DNA of 33,036 nt from an uncultured Lachnospiraceae bacterium (GCA_947628225.1 CANQYY010000021.1:1-33036); one strand, 5' to 3'; shown: positions 1 through 8,002, counted from the first letter of the stretch. Translations and numbers: made by a program. Notes: generated by a model not told the origin, from the sequence alone.

Positions 1-1159
1 CCTTGCGGATCGTTTCCGCCGTTTCGCCTTCTGTGGCATATCCCTCCCGGAAGCATGCCAGCTTTTCTTTCATTTCCGGCGTTATTTCATACTGTCCCTG
101 AGCTGCGAGCGCTTCCATCCGCTCTTTTGTTTTTTCGGCATCCTCGTCCGCTATATGATAAATCAGCCGCTCTAAGTTACTGGAAATTAAAATATCCATA
201 GACGGAGAGGAAGTAAGGATAAACTCCCTCTTCCTGTCGTATATCCCCGTACGGAAAAAGTCAAATAATACCTTATTTTCATTGGAGGCGCAAAATAGCG
301 TTTCAATGGGAAGCCCCATATTTTTTGCATAATACGCCGCCAGGATATTTCCAAAGTTCCCGGTCGGGACTACAACATTTATCGTTTCGCCGCAGCTGAT
401 CTCCCGCTGCTTAACAAGCTGTCCATACGCATATACATAATAGACGATCTGCGGCACAAGCCGTCCGATATTGATAGAATTGGCGGAAGAAAACTGATAG
501 CCTTTCTTCGCCATACGCTCTGCCAGCTCCGCAGAATGGAACATCTCCTTTACGCCGGTCTGGGCATCATCAAAGTTTCCGATAATTCCCACAACATTTG
601 TGTTTTTCCCTTTCTGCGTCAGCATCTGTCTTTCCTGAATCGGACTTACGCCGTTTTTAGGATAGAATACAATGATACTGGTACCCGGCACATCGGCAAA
701 GCCGGCAAGAGCCGCCTTCCCGGTATCTCCCGACGTGGCTGTTAAAATCACGATTTCATTCGTTACTCCATTTTTTCTGGCGGCGGTAGTCATCAAATAG
801 GGCAGAATAGACAGCGCCATATCTTTAAAAGCAATGGTCCTGCCGTGGAATAATTCCAAATAATAAGCGCCATCCTTTTTTACTAGCGGAGCAATCTCCG
901 CCGCGTCAAATTTTTCATCATAGGCTCCCCGGATACAGGACTTTAATTCCTCCCCGGTAAAATCGCCCAGAAAAAGCTTCATAACCTCATAGGCTGTTTC
1001 CTGATAGGATAAGGAAGAAAGGGACTCTAACGGAATATCGAGCGCCGGTATAACATCCGGCACAAATAAGCCTCCGTCATCGGCAAGCCCTTTTAATATA
1101 GCCTGGGACGCCGTCACCTTTTCGTTGTTACTTCTTGTACTTTTATACATGATACTCAT
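1..1159 (-). CDS. thrC: Threonine synthase (C-terminal part outside window)
   Basis: This PLP enzyme converts O-phosphohomoserine to threonine and phosphate in the cytoplasm, the last step of threonine synthesis. About 386 residues are visible. The N-terminus begins with a start like MSIMYKSTRSNN, followed by the family segment GLFVPD, the PLP-lysine motif FKDMA, the phosphate-binding stretch TATSGDTGKAAL, and SSANSINIGRLVPQIVYY, all diagnostic of ThrC. The family is usually about 490 residues, so roughly the last fifth lies beyond position 1. The ATG at 1159 is preceded by GGAGGAG at good spacing. A sigma-A-like promoter sits just upstream. No thrB or hom is visible here. Identification is secure. 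Confidence 0.96.
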   Translation of the reverse strand, partial: MSIMYKSTRSNNEKVTASQAILKGLADDGGLFVPDVIPALDIPLESLSSLSYQETAYEVMKLFLGDFTGEELKSCIRGAYDEKFDAAEIAPLVKKDGAYYLELFHGRTIAFKDMALSILPYLMTTAARKNGVTNEIVILTATSGDTGKAALAGFADVPGTSIIVFYPKNGVSPIQERQMLTQKGKNTNVVGIIGNFDDAQTGVKEMFHSAELAERMAKKGYQFSSANSINIGRLVPQIVYYVYAYGQLVKQREISCGETINVVVPTGNFGNILAAYYAKNMGLPIETLFCASNENKVLFDFFRTGIYDRKREFILTSSPSMDILISSNLERLIYHIADEDAEKTKERMEALAAQGQYEITPEMKEKLACFREGYATEGETAETIRK

Positions 1160-1203
1160 GGTAACTCCTCCATTCTGCGCAGAAATCATTCAAACTGTAA
1201 CTT

Positions 1204-1232
1204 AGAATATCATGTTTTTTTTTATTTTACAA
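1204..1232 (-). promoter_or_regulatory. Putative sigma-A promoter of thrC
   Basis: On the minus strand, TTGTAA (1232-1227) and TATTCT (1209-1204) are separated by 17 bases. They lie about 45 bases upstream of the thrC ATG and just downstream of the preceding hydrolase gene. Found by eye and untested. Confidence 0.5.
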
Positions 1233-1258
1233 TACCGTTTCACGGCTTTTCTTCCCTT

Positions 1259-1933
1259 TTAGCGGAAGAACTCATGGCATCCGTAAGAAAATAAACGAGT
1301 CAGATCCCTGTCAAACCAGGAAATATTTCCGGCGCTGGAGGCGCGGCGGCACATAAAATACAGCGCGCCCCGGGAAGCGTCTTCTCCCTGCAATACTTTT
1401 TTTACCGCCCGCTTCGTCCCGTCAGATACATGGACACGGAAATAGCTGCCGTTAGAAACCGGGGAAAACTGCCGGTGGGCAAACACGACTCCTTTTACCG
1501 TATTGGGAAACTGTTTCGATTTCACACGGTTTAATATTACATTGGCAACCAGCATTCTCCCTTTTATATTCTGGTCGCCTGCCTCCGCCTCCACAATCCG
1601 CTCCAGAATTTTCCGGCTGTTTTTTCCCAATGTAATCCCGTTTTTTTTCTTTGTTTTCTTTTCCAGCGTTTTTGCCACCCTTCTCTGCCACTCATCAGTC
1701 TGTTCCCTCTCTTTTCTTTCCATCGGGTCTGTTTCTTCCACCCCCTGCAGAAACAATCGGTGATTTTCATTTAAAAAACAGACCGCCTCTACGTTTTTTT
1801 CCATCCGCTCCGTCAGTTGTCCCAGATTTTTGGTCCGGCTTTCCGGATACCATCCGATTGACAGAGAAGCCGTCAATACAATATATATGCCATACATCCA
1901 TTTGTAACAATTTCCTTTCAATATCGGCACCAC
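1259..1933 (-). CDS. SleB-like cell wall hydrolase (Hydrolase_2)
   Basis: This is a predicted exported peptidoglycan hydrolase of the SleB/CwlJ family, whose members act as lytic transglycosylases, often on spore cortex. The C-terminal half (about residues 108-224) fits the Hydrolase_2 domain: RIVEAEAGD, with E117 aligning with the catalytic Glu of SleB, then KGRMLVANVILNRV, RQFSPV and a closing segment ending CHEFF. The N-terminus has one hydrophobic segment (about residues 13-28), then a Lys/Glu-rich linker. The longest start is a GTG at 1933 with a poor SD. An ATG 12 codons downstream has AAAGGA at long spacing and is a real alternative. It is divergent from the AP2-like gene. Germination versus vegetative use cannot be told from sequence. 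Confidence 0.85.
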   Translation of the reverse strand: MVPILKGNCYKWMYGIYIVLTASLSIGWYPESRTKNLGQLTERMEKNVEAVCFLNENHRLFLQGVEETDPMERKEREQTDEWQRRVAKTLEKKTKKKNGITLGKNSRKILERIVEAEAGDQNIKGRMLVANVILNRVKSKQFPNTVKGVVFAHRQFSPVSNGSYFRVHVSDGTKRAVKKVLQGEDASRGALYFMCRRASSAGNISWFDRDLTRLFSYGCHEFFR

Positions 1934-2022
1934 CTTTGCATGTAAAAAATTACAATTGTTAAATAAAGTATATGCATTTTTTTATATTATATTACAATTC
2001 TGTTACAAATAATTTAATATTC

Positions 2023-2051
2023 TTGTATTTTCTTATTCTCTGACGTAAAAT
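2023..2051 (+). promoter_or_regulatory. Putative sigma-A promoter of the AP2-like gene
   Basis: TTGTAT (2023-2028), a 17-base spacer, and TAAAAT (2046-2051) lie 49 bases before the ATG at 2101. They sit in the AT-rich space shared with the divergent hydrolase gene. Confidence 0.42.
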
Positions 2052-2100
2052 AATAGACACATAACCGGCGATAAATTATTTCCAAAGAGGAGGAAACCAG

Positions 2101-2895
2101 ATGCTTCCAGGCGTTTACGCAGCCAAAAAAAAAGACGGAACTCTCTATTACCGAAGCTCTATTACCCATTCCGGCAAACATATCAGCCTCGGCAGTTTTC
2201 CCACGGAACAGGCTGCTTCTTTTGCCTATCGGCAGGCTGACAGGCTGCTCCACGACCGCTCCTTTTCTTTGGATATGTATTCGGAAGCAGAGAGTTTTCT
2301 CCCCTTCCAAAAATGGGTGGTGCTTTTAAATTTCCGTGATAACGGGATTTATATCAAGACACCGATCTATCTGAAAAACCATTTTTTCCATTATTATTTT
2401 GGAAGGGATGATTTTTTAACCTTCGATATTGACGATCTTTTTTATTATTCCTCCCGGAGCATCACAAGGCGGGGCGGCCATCTTTTTGTGGCAGATTATG
2501 GTATGCAGGTTAATATCCTGTCCCGCTACGGCATAAAAAATTATGCGGTCGCCGGACGGGATTTTCGTTTTGTCAATGGCGACAGCCGGGATTTCCGGTA
2601 TGAAAATATTGAGATAATCAATCGTTTCCACGGAGTCTGTAAAAAGGAAAAAAAGGGAACGACTTATTATGAAACAAAAATCCATGTAAACGGGGATTTT
2701 TTAGTGGGACGGTACAAAAAAGAAATAGAAGCCGCTATTGCCTATAACAAAGCCGCTTCTATCTTAATAACAAAAGGATATGAGAAAAATTTTCCGGTAA
2801 ATTATATTGAAGAGCTCTCTTCCGTCCGCTACCATGAAATCTATAAGCAGATATCCATATCCAAACGCCTGCGAAACCTCACACCGCTCCCATGA
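2101..2895 (+). CDS. AP2 / degenerate HNH / AP2 domain protein
   Basis: A 264-residue protein of homing-endonuclease architecture. An AP2-like DNA-binding module occupies about residues 4-50 (GVYAAKKKDG, KHISLGSFPTEQAASFAY). The middle (about 125-173) resembles an HNH nuclease core, and a second AP2-like module lies at 176-222 (VNGDFLVGRYKKEIEAAIAY). In the HNH-like core the stretch RFVNGDSRDFRYENIEII keeps the closing Asn (N169), but the catalytic His positions read F/R, so cleavage looks unlikely. A DNA-binding, possibly regulatory, role is inferred. The start has GAGGAGG seven bases upstream. It is not inside an intron, and its 3' end overlaps the convergent DUF6142 gene by 17 bases. Confidence 0.7.
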   Translation: MLPGVYAAKKKDGTLYYRSSITHSGKHISLGSFPTEQAASFAYRQADRLLHDRSFSLDMYSEAESFLPFQKWVVLLNFRDNGIYIKTPIYLKNHFFHYYFGRDDFLTFDIDDLFYYSSRSITRRGGHLFVADYGMQVNILSRYGIKNYAVAGRDFRFVNGDSRDFRYENIEIINRFHGVCKKEKKGTTYYETKIHVNGDFLVGRYKKEIEAAIAYNKAASILITKGYEKNFPVNYIEELSSVRYHEIYKQISISKRLRNLTPLP

Positions 2896-3208
2896 TATAT
2901 AAAAGCATGCACAGGATGATGAGAAGGCCATTCAACACAGAGCCTACCGCCGGTGTGGTAAAGTAAATATCTTCTTTATTGTAGCATCTTACCGCCAGTA
3001 TAAATCCCACAGCGCTGACAATAAGCACCAGCATGCCAAGAAAGCCAAACAGTATGCCGGAGGTCCCTTTGGACATGCTGGAAAGCAGGAAAAGCACGCA
3101 CAGCAAAAGAAGGGAAACTGCGCCTAAGATCACCGATATAATTCCCTTCGCCGGATGTGTCTTATCCGTAAACTGGATTTTTTTTCTTCCCCCAATCCGA
3201 ATCTGCAT
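2879..3208 (-). CDS. DUF6142-like small membrane protein
   Basis: A 109-residue protein starting MQIRIGGRKKIQFTDKTHP, with a short basic cytoplasmic N-terminus and three hydrophobic segments (about residues 20-45, 50-75, 85-108). The FTDKTHP..KGIIS..LG opening matches the DUF6142 family as I recall it from Lachnospiraceae; its function is unknown. I chose the ATG at 3208 because AGAGGAG stands five bases before it; an in-frame TTG at 3229 has no SD. It begins 10 bases after the vanZ-like stop, so it is probably the last gene of the pheST transcript. Its stop overlaps the convergent AP2-like gene, and no terminator is visible. Confidence 0.68.
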   Translation of the reverse strand: MQIRIGGRKKIQFTDKTHPAKGIISVILGAVSLLLLCVLFLLSSMSKGTSGILFGFLGMLVLIVSAVGFILAVRCYNKEDIYFTTPAVGSVLNGLLIILCMLLYIMGAV

Positions 3209-3218
3209 ATGCTCTCCT

Positions 3219-3701
3219 CTACCTTTCAAACACTCCGATCATTTTCTTACAGATATAATAGATTATATATCCCAATATCACTCCCAATGTATTCAGCATA
3301 AGGTCATCCACATCGAAGCAGCCCACCTTAGTAAGCATTTGCACCGTTTCGATACACAGGCTGAACACAAAGCCCAACATCGTCACAAATAAAAAGCTGC
3401 GAAAATATTTCCCGATAAATACTACATCCTTCCTCTGCTCCCTGTACATAACCGGTACCAAAAAGCCAAAGGGCATAAACGCAACTACATTTCCCACCAC
3501 ATTAATAAGAAAATCGGAAATGCCAATTTTATAGTAATAGCCAATATATCTCCGTAATTCCCTGAACAGCGTAAAATTATGCCGATAGGTGGTATACGGC
3601 ACATTTCTCCCATATTCTTCGCTGAAAAACAGAAAATATACCAGTAAAATCATGTAACAGACAAAACATAGTGTTAATACGTTACTGATTAATTTTTTCA
3701 C
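3219..3701 (-). CDS. VanZ-like family membrane protein
   Basis: A 160-residue integral membrane protein with four to five transmembrane segments. The family signature is visible as the N-terminal YMILLVYFLFF segment, then INVVGNVVAFMPFGFLVP, ETVQMLTKVGCFDVDDLMLNTLG and a final hydrophobic helix. VanZ confers low-level teicoplanin resistance in enterococci, but chromosomal VanZ-like proteins have no general known function. I place the start at a GTG (3701) preceded by GGAGG five bases upstream; the ORF extends ten codons further to another GTG with no SD. It begins 33 bases after the pheT stop and is followed at once by the DUF6142 gene. Confidence 0.82.
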   Translation of the reverse strand: MKKLISNVLTLCFVCYMILLVYFLFFSEEYGRNVPYTTYRHNFTLFRELRRYIGYYYKIGISDFLINVVGNVVAFMPFGFLVPVMYREQRKDVVFIGKYFRSFLFVTMLGFVFSLCIETVQMLTKVGCFDVDDLMLNTLGVILGYIIYYICKKMIGVFER

Positions 3702-3734
3702 TACTTCCTCCATTCCGCCCATATGAAGCACTGA

Positions 3735-6173
3735 TTATTGTCTTAGTGTTACACCTAAAGATTCCAATTTCGTTAAAATTTTATTCATTACCGCTGTAAT
3801 GTCTTTCTCCTCTAAGGTCCGGTCTGCGGCGCGAAAGCGAATCGAATAAGCTAAGGATTTCTCATCCGCCGCCACATTCTCACCCTCGTAAATATCAAAC
3901 AAATGATATGCCTCTAAAAGTTTGCCGCCGTTTTGGCGAATGATTTCCTCCACCTGACCGGCAAGAACAGATTTTTTCATAACAAGGGAAATATCCCGGG
4001 TTATAGCAGGGAATCTTGCAACACCTTTATATTTTACATCAAAGGAGGCTCGTTTGGCAAGTTCTTCCACATCCAGCACGGCAACGTACGTTTTTGTCCC
4101 GATATTGTAATTATCCGCCACCTCCGGATGAATTTCTCCCAGATAGCCAATCGAGGTTTCTCCTATTACGACATCCGCACGTCTACCCGGATGCAAATAC
4201 GGGCGGTTCTCCTTCGGCTGATAGGTTACAACATCCTGAATCCCCAATTTTTCAAGGATAGCCTCCACACAGCCTTTCATATCAAAGAAGTCCCCTTCTC
4301 CATACATGCCAAGGCATAGCTGCATTTTTTCCTCCGGCAGTTCCGTCAGCGGCAATGCTTTGGGAAGATAGATGTTTGCCAGTTCGTATAATCTTACCTC
4401 TTTATTCCGGTGGTTATAGTTTGTGGCAAGGGAGGTCAGCATGCCATTCAGCGGCATCGTCCTCATAATGCTGTAATCCACTCCCAGAGGATTCAATATT
4501 TCAATATAACTGCGCAGCTTACTGTCCTTTGGAATTAACAGCCTGTCAAATACCTTCGGGCTTTCAAAGGAATAGGTCATCCCCTCGGAAAAACCAAACT
4601 GCTCCACTACGTTTCTGGCAATATTCTGGATTGTAGTCTGGAACGATAAGCCGCCCTGGGTTGCCTCGCCGCTTGGCAGGGTAGTGGGAATCCTGTCGTA
4701 GCCATAAAATCTGGCTACTTCCTCTGCCAGATCGGCAATGCAGGCGATGTCCTGACGCCAGGTCGGAACCGTAACGCACTTCTTTTCCTTATCCGGTTTC
4801 AGTTCTACCATATTCCAATATTCACACATCTCATCCTCTGACAGCTGTATTCCCAGAAGAGCATTGATCTTCTCTACATCATAGGCGACCGAACCCGCTT
4901 CTTTTTTCTCCGGATACACATCGACGCAGCCGCCGACAACCTCGCCTGCGCCAAGCTCCTCAATAAGCTGGCAGGCGCGGTTCATTGCCTCCATTGCCGT
5001 GTTCGGATCCAGTCCCTTTTCAAATTTTGCCTGGGCATCTGTGCGCATTCCTAACTTTTTACCGCTAAGGCGGATATTGGTACCGTCAAAGCATGCCGCC
5101 TCAAAAAGCATCGTTTTAACATCCTCTGTAATCTTGGAGTTTTCTCCTCCCATGATACCGGCAATCCCCACCGCCTTTTCGCCGTCGCATATCATCAGAA
5201 TGGAAGAATCCAGCTCTCTTTCCTGTCCGTCCAGTGTCTGGAATTTTTCCCCATCCTCTGCTCTCTTCACTACAATTTTATTTCCCGCAATGGTATCTAA
5301 ATCATACGCATGCATAGGTTGTGCATATTCTTCCATAACATAGTTTGTAATATCCACAATATTATTGATCGGACGGATCCCGCTGGCTGCCAGCCTTCTC
5401 TGCATCCACTCCGGCGAAGGAGCCAGTTTAATATTTTTTACTACTCTTGCCACATAGCGGGAACAAAGATCCTCTGCCTCGACTTCGACAGAAATATAAT
5501 CCTGCGCCTTTTCTCCATTGCCGGATTTCTTTACCACCGGCGGCACAAACGGTTTGCGGAACGTGGCGGCTGCTTCTCTGGCAATGCCAAGAACGCCAAA
5601 ACAGTCCACCCGGTTTGATGTTACCTCGTATTCAAAATTGGCGTCCCGGAGCCCTAAAAGTTCAATAGCATCGCTGCCTATCGGAGCCTCCTTATATTCC
5701 GGATTATCGCTGAGAATATAAATACCGTCTTCTGCCGCATCCGGGTAAAAATCCGTAGACGATCCCAGTTCTTCAATGGAGCACATCATTCCGTTACTGA
5801 CAACGCCCCGGAGTTTTCCTTTTTTTATTTTTATCCCTCCGGCAACCTTTTTGCCGTCATGTCCGCCTGCTACGCGCCCTCCATCTAATACAACCGGCAC
5901 TTTCTGGCCCTCTTTGACATTCGGCGCTCCGGTTACGATCTGGATTGTCGTCCCCTCTTCATCAACCGCCACCTGACAAACAACTAATTTGTCAGCATCC
6001 GGATGCTTCTCTATTTTTTCAATTTTTCCCACAATGATTTTATCCAAATCGGCATCAAACTTCTCATAGCCCTCTACCTTTGTACCGGACATTGTCATCG
6101 CATCCATATATTCCTGCTCGGTGCAGTTAAGCTCCGGCACATACGCTTTAATCCACGATAATGGTGTATTCAT
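3735..6173 (-). CDS. pheT: Phenylalanyl-tRNA synthetase beta subunit
   Basis: The beta chain of the cytoplasmic alpha2-beta2 PheRS, which charges tRNA-Phe. The 812 residues match the bacterial family length (about 800). In order there are an N-terminal domain with an EMAP-type tRNA-binding OB fold (about 40-150, including IVGKIEKIEKHPDADKL), the B3/B4 editing domain, B5 (about 400-475), the catalytic-like core, and a C-terminal anticodon-binding FDX-ACB domain (about 718-811, ARFPAITRDISLVMKKSV). The ATG at 6173 follows GGAGGGAAAAGGA; an upstream in-frame TTG is not needed. It lies 42 bases after pheS in the same operon. Confidence 0.97.
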   Translation of the reverse strand: MNTPLSWIKAYVPELNCTEQEYMDAMTMSGTKVEGYEKFDADLDKIIVGKIEKIEKHPDADKLVVCQVAVDEEGTTIQIVTGAPNVKEGQKVPVVLDGGRVAGGHDGKKVAGGIKIKKGKLRGVVSNGMMCSIEELGSSTDFYPDAAEDGIYILSDNPEYKEAPIGSDAIELLGLRDANFEYEVTSNRVDCFGVLGIAREAAATFRKPFVPPVVKKSGNGEKAQDYISVEVEAEDLCSRYVARVVKNIKLAPSPEWMQRRLAASGIRPINNIVDITNYVMEEYAQPMHAYDLDTIAGNKIVVKRAEDGEKFQTLDGQERELDSSILMICDGEKAVGIAGIMGGENSKITEDVKTMLFEAACFDGTNIRLSGKKLGMRTDAQAKFEKGLDPNTAMEAMNRACQLIEELGAGEVVGGCVDVYPEKKEAGSVAYDVEKINALLGIQLSEDEMCEYWNMVELKPDKEKKCVTVPTWRQDIACIADLAEEVARFYGYDRIPTTLPSGEATQGGLSFQTTIQNIARNVVEQFGFSEGMTYSFESPKVFDRLLIPKDSKLRSYIEILNPLGVDYSIMRTMPLNGMLTSLATNYNHRNKEVRLYELANIYLPKALPLTELPEEKMQLCLGMYGEGDFFDMKGCVEAILEKLGIQDVVTYQPKENRPYLHPGRRADVVIGETSIGYLGEIHPEVADNYNIGTKTYVAVLDVEELAKRASFDVKYKGVARFPAITRDISLVMKKSVLAGQVEEIIRQNGGKLLEAYHLFDIYEGENVAADEKSLAYSIRFRAADRTLEEKDITAVMNKILTKLESLGVTLRQ

Positions 6174-6215
6174 TCCTTTTCCCTCCAATTCTTTCGGCGC
6201 AGTATCTGACCAATA

Positions 6216-7235
6216 TCAAAACTGCTCTAAAAATCTTATATCGTTTTCATATAAAAGGCGCATATCATCAATTTCATATTTCAAAAGCGCAATACGCTCC
6301 AAACCGACGCCGAACGCAAAGCCGACATATTCATTCGGGTCAATCCCGCTCATTTCCAGCACATGCGGGTGTACCATCCCGCAGCCAAGGATTTCAATCC
6401 ACCCCTCTCCCTTACAAAAACGACAGCCTTTGCCTCCGCACTTAAAACAGGTAACATCCATTTCAGCGCTCGGCTCTGTAAACGGAAAATGATGAGGACG
6501 GAATTTTACTTTTGTTTCCTCGCCAAATAACTGCTTGGCAAACTGCTCTAAGGTTCCCTTCAGATCGGCAAAGGTAATGTTCTTGTCAATTACCAGCCCT
6601 TCTATCTGATGAAAGGACGGCGAATGCGTTGCATCCACATCATCACTCCGAAATACTCTGCCCGGCGAAATCATGCGGATGGGGAGTTTTCCCTTCTCCA
6701 TTTCATGTACCTGTACAGAAGAGGTCTGGGTACGGAGTAAAATTTTATCGTTAATGTAAAACGTATCCTGCTCGTCTTTTGCGGGATGATTCGCCGGTAT
6801 ATTCAAGGCTTCAAAGTTATAGTAATCATATTCCACTTCCGGTCCCTCTACCACTTCATATCCCATGCCGATAAATATTTTTTCGACTTCTTCCAATGCA
6901 ATCGTGTTGGGATGACGGTGTCCCACCTGCAATTTCCTGCCCGGAAGAGTGACGTCGATTACCTCTGCCTTCATCTTTTCTTCCCGAACCATTTTCTCAA
7001 ACGCCGCCTTCTTCTCCTCCAGCTTTTCCTCAATTTTAGCTCTCGCCTCATTTACCATCTGGCCAATTTTAGGTCTGTCCTCCGGCGCTACCTCTTTCAT
7101 GGACTTTAAAACACTGGTCAGTTCTCCTTTTTTCCCCAGAAACGCAATCCGAATATCATTTAATTTATCCAGCTCGCCGGATGATTCTATCTGATTCAAT
7201 GCGTTGTCGAGGATTTGAGATAATTTTTCTTTCAT
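6216..7235 (-). CDS. pheS: Phenylalanyl-tRNA synthetase alpha subunit
   Basis: The catalytic alpha chain of PheRS, 339 residues, the usual length. It has an N-terminal coiled coil (about 1-90), then the class II aminoacyl-tRNA synthetase core: motif 2 (RVFRSDDVDATHSPSFHQIE) and motif 3 (FGVGLERIALLKY), with the conserved FTEPSAEMDV and a Cys-containing CFKCGGKGCRFC segment typical of bacterial PheS. The ATG at 7235 has GGAGG seven bases upstream. It leads the pheS-pheT-vanZ-DUF6142 series and is controlled by the upstream T-box leader. The leader between the T-box terminator and this start is unusually long (about 310 bases) and filled with repeats. Confidence 0.97.
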   Translation of the reverse strand: MKEKLSQILDNALNQIESSGELDKLNDIRIAFLGKKGELTSVLKSMKEVAPEDRPKIGQMVNEARAKIEEKLEEKKAAFEKMVREEKMKAEVIDVTLPGRKLQVGHRHPNTIALEEVEKIFIGMGYEVVEGPEVEYDYYNFEALNIPANHPAKDEQDTFYINDKILLRTQTSSVQVHEMEKGKLPIRMISPGRVFRSDDVDATHSPSFHQIEGLVIDKNITFADLKGTLEQFAKQLFGEETKVKFRPHHFPFTEPSAEMDVTCFKCGGKGCRFCKGEGWIEILGCGMVHPHVLEMSGIDPNEYVGFAFGVGLERIALLKYEIDDMRLLYENDIRFLEQF

Positions 7236-7272
7236 TTTTTTCCTCCATTCTTTCTACATTCTTCTTCGCCTT

Positions 7273-7466
7273 TTCGCCCTGCACTACCTCGCAGCCTGCC
7301 GGCTGCTCGGTCGTGGGCTTCGCCTTTCTCCCTGCATTGCCTTCCAGTCCTTCGCCCTGCACTACCTCGCAGCCGACCGGCTGCTCGGTCGTGGGCTTCG
7401 CCGCCTTCCAGTCCTTCGCCCTGCACTACCTCGCAGCCGGTCGGCTGCTCGGTCGTGGGCTTCGCC
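7273..7466. repeat. Three copies of a 52-bp imperfect palindromic repeat
   Basis: Near-identical 52-base units lie at 7273-7324, 7351-7402 and 7415-7466, each beginning TTCGCCCTGCACTACCTCG and ending GGTCGTGGGCTTCGCC. The centres vary but stay self-complementary: CAGCCGACCGGCTG in unit 2, CAGCCGGTCGGCTG in unit 3, and CAGCCTGCCGGCTG in unit 1. The flanks of each unit also pair imperfectly, so each could form a longer hairpin. Units 2 and 3 are each preceded by the same 12 bases (GCCTTCCAGTCC). The block is clearly GC-richer than its surroundings and lies inside the transcribed pheST leader. It resembles a dispersed REP/BIME-type element. Confidence 0.85.
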
Positions 7467-7520
7467 CTATAAAAACAACCGGAGAAAATAGCGTCTGTAA
7501 ACAGCCGCGTTTTCTCCGGC
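7467..7520 (-). terminator. Second terminator-like hairpin in the pheST leader
   Basis: CCGGAGAAAA (7479-7488) and TTTTCTCCGG (7510-7519) form a 10-bp stem, with a small inner hairpin CTGT-AA-ACAG in the loop. On the minus strand it is followed by TTGTTTTTATAG. On the plus strand it is followed by CTGTTTTTTG, so it could work both ways. It sits downstream of the T-box terminator and upstream of pheS. Confidence 0.55.
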
Positions 7521-7550
7521 TGTTTTTTGCAGGGCTCATTGCCTGCACGC

Positions 7551-7582
7551 AAAAAGTCCCTTGCATGTTTGATGCAAGGGAC
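7551..7582 (-). terminator. T-box-controlled transcription terminator
   Basis: A perfect 11-bp stem, GTCCCTTGCAT / ATGCAAGGGAC, with a five-base loop (7582-7556) is followed on the minus strand by TTTTT (7555-7551). It stands directly after the conserved T-box, and the GTCCC arm is positioned to pair alternatively in the antiterminator. Confidence 0.93.
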
Positions 7583-7831
7583 GAAATTTTCCGCGGTACC
7601 ACCCTGATTCCTGCCGAACTTACTTACAGCAGACTCTCCTGTATACGGTAACGGGTATAACTCGTCGCTCTCTACTAAAAAATAATTTCTATTTCGTTCA
7701 ACAGCAAAACTCCGGTGGGAAATTCAATTACTATCTGAACCTGACGGAACTTTCAGCCGATGATTCCGCTTCTCTGAAGGAAAATAGTAATCTGAGAGGG
7801 CATTCTGCCCGCACCATCAACGTCTTTATCG
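7551..7831 (-). ncRNA. T-box leader, predicted tRNA-Phe specific, of pheST
   Basis: This cis-acting riboswitch senses uncharged tRNA and allows read-through into pheST. On the minus strand the conserved T-box AGGGTGGTACCGCGG lies at 7605-7591, immediately before the terminator hairpin. Upstream lies a structured Stem I region of about 200 bases containing GGCTGAAAG, CCCACCGGAG and an AGAGAAGCGG stretch in the usual order. A TTC followed by A at about 7739-7737 sits where the specifier codon is expected and would read phenylalanine, matching the downstream genes. The specifier position was judged by eye and is the least certain part. Confidence 0.92.
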
Positions 7832-7837
7832 TTTTTT

Positions 7838-7867
7838 ACTGTAGCACATAATGTTTGGCAATGTCAA
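7838..7867 (-). promoter_or_regulatory. Sigma-A promoter of the pheST T-box leader
   Basis: On the minus strand a perfect TTGACA (7867-7862), an 18-base spacer and TACAGT (7843-7838) place the transcript start near 7831, just ahead of the T-box Stem I. Confidence 0.65.
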
Positions 7868-7930
7868 GGGCTTTTTCCAAACGGGCAAAAAACTCTGCTC
7901 CTTCTTCCGGCAGGAAAACCATAACTTTCA

Positions 7931-7966
7931 TTGATTTTTCTCTTTATATTTCATATACTAGTATAT
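7931..7966 (+). promoter_or_regulatory. Putative yihY promoter with overlapping palindrome
   Basis: TTGATT (7931-7936), a 17-base spacer and TATACT (7954-7959) form a good sigma-A promoter. A perfect 14-base palindrome, ATATACTAGTATAT (7953-7966), covers the -10 box and the predicted start site and could be an operator. Confidence 0.55.
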
Positions 7967-8002
7967 AGAAACCCCAAAAGCAAAACGGGAAAGGAGATCA
8001 GG

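Noticed and set aside
536..745. Plus-strand 69-residue ORF
   Set aside because: Antisense to thrC, no SD, no recognisable features.
7273..7466. Possible CRISPR array
   Set aside because: Only three repeats, each self-palindromic and 52 bases long, with spacers of 26 and 12 bases that share sequence; no cas genes nearby.
7232..7552. Minus-strand ORFs of 106 and 65 residues and a plus-strand 156-residue ORF
   Set aside because: They run through the 52-bp repeats in different frames, repeating blocks like EAHDRAAGRLRGSAG or KPTTEQP. They have no convincing start, and the region is the pheST leader RNA.
7931..8002. Upstream extension of the YihY protein to 7931
   Set aside because: The extension would be encoded by the -35/-10 promoter itself and has no SD, while the ATG at 8003 has AAGGAG at six bases.
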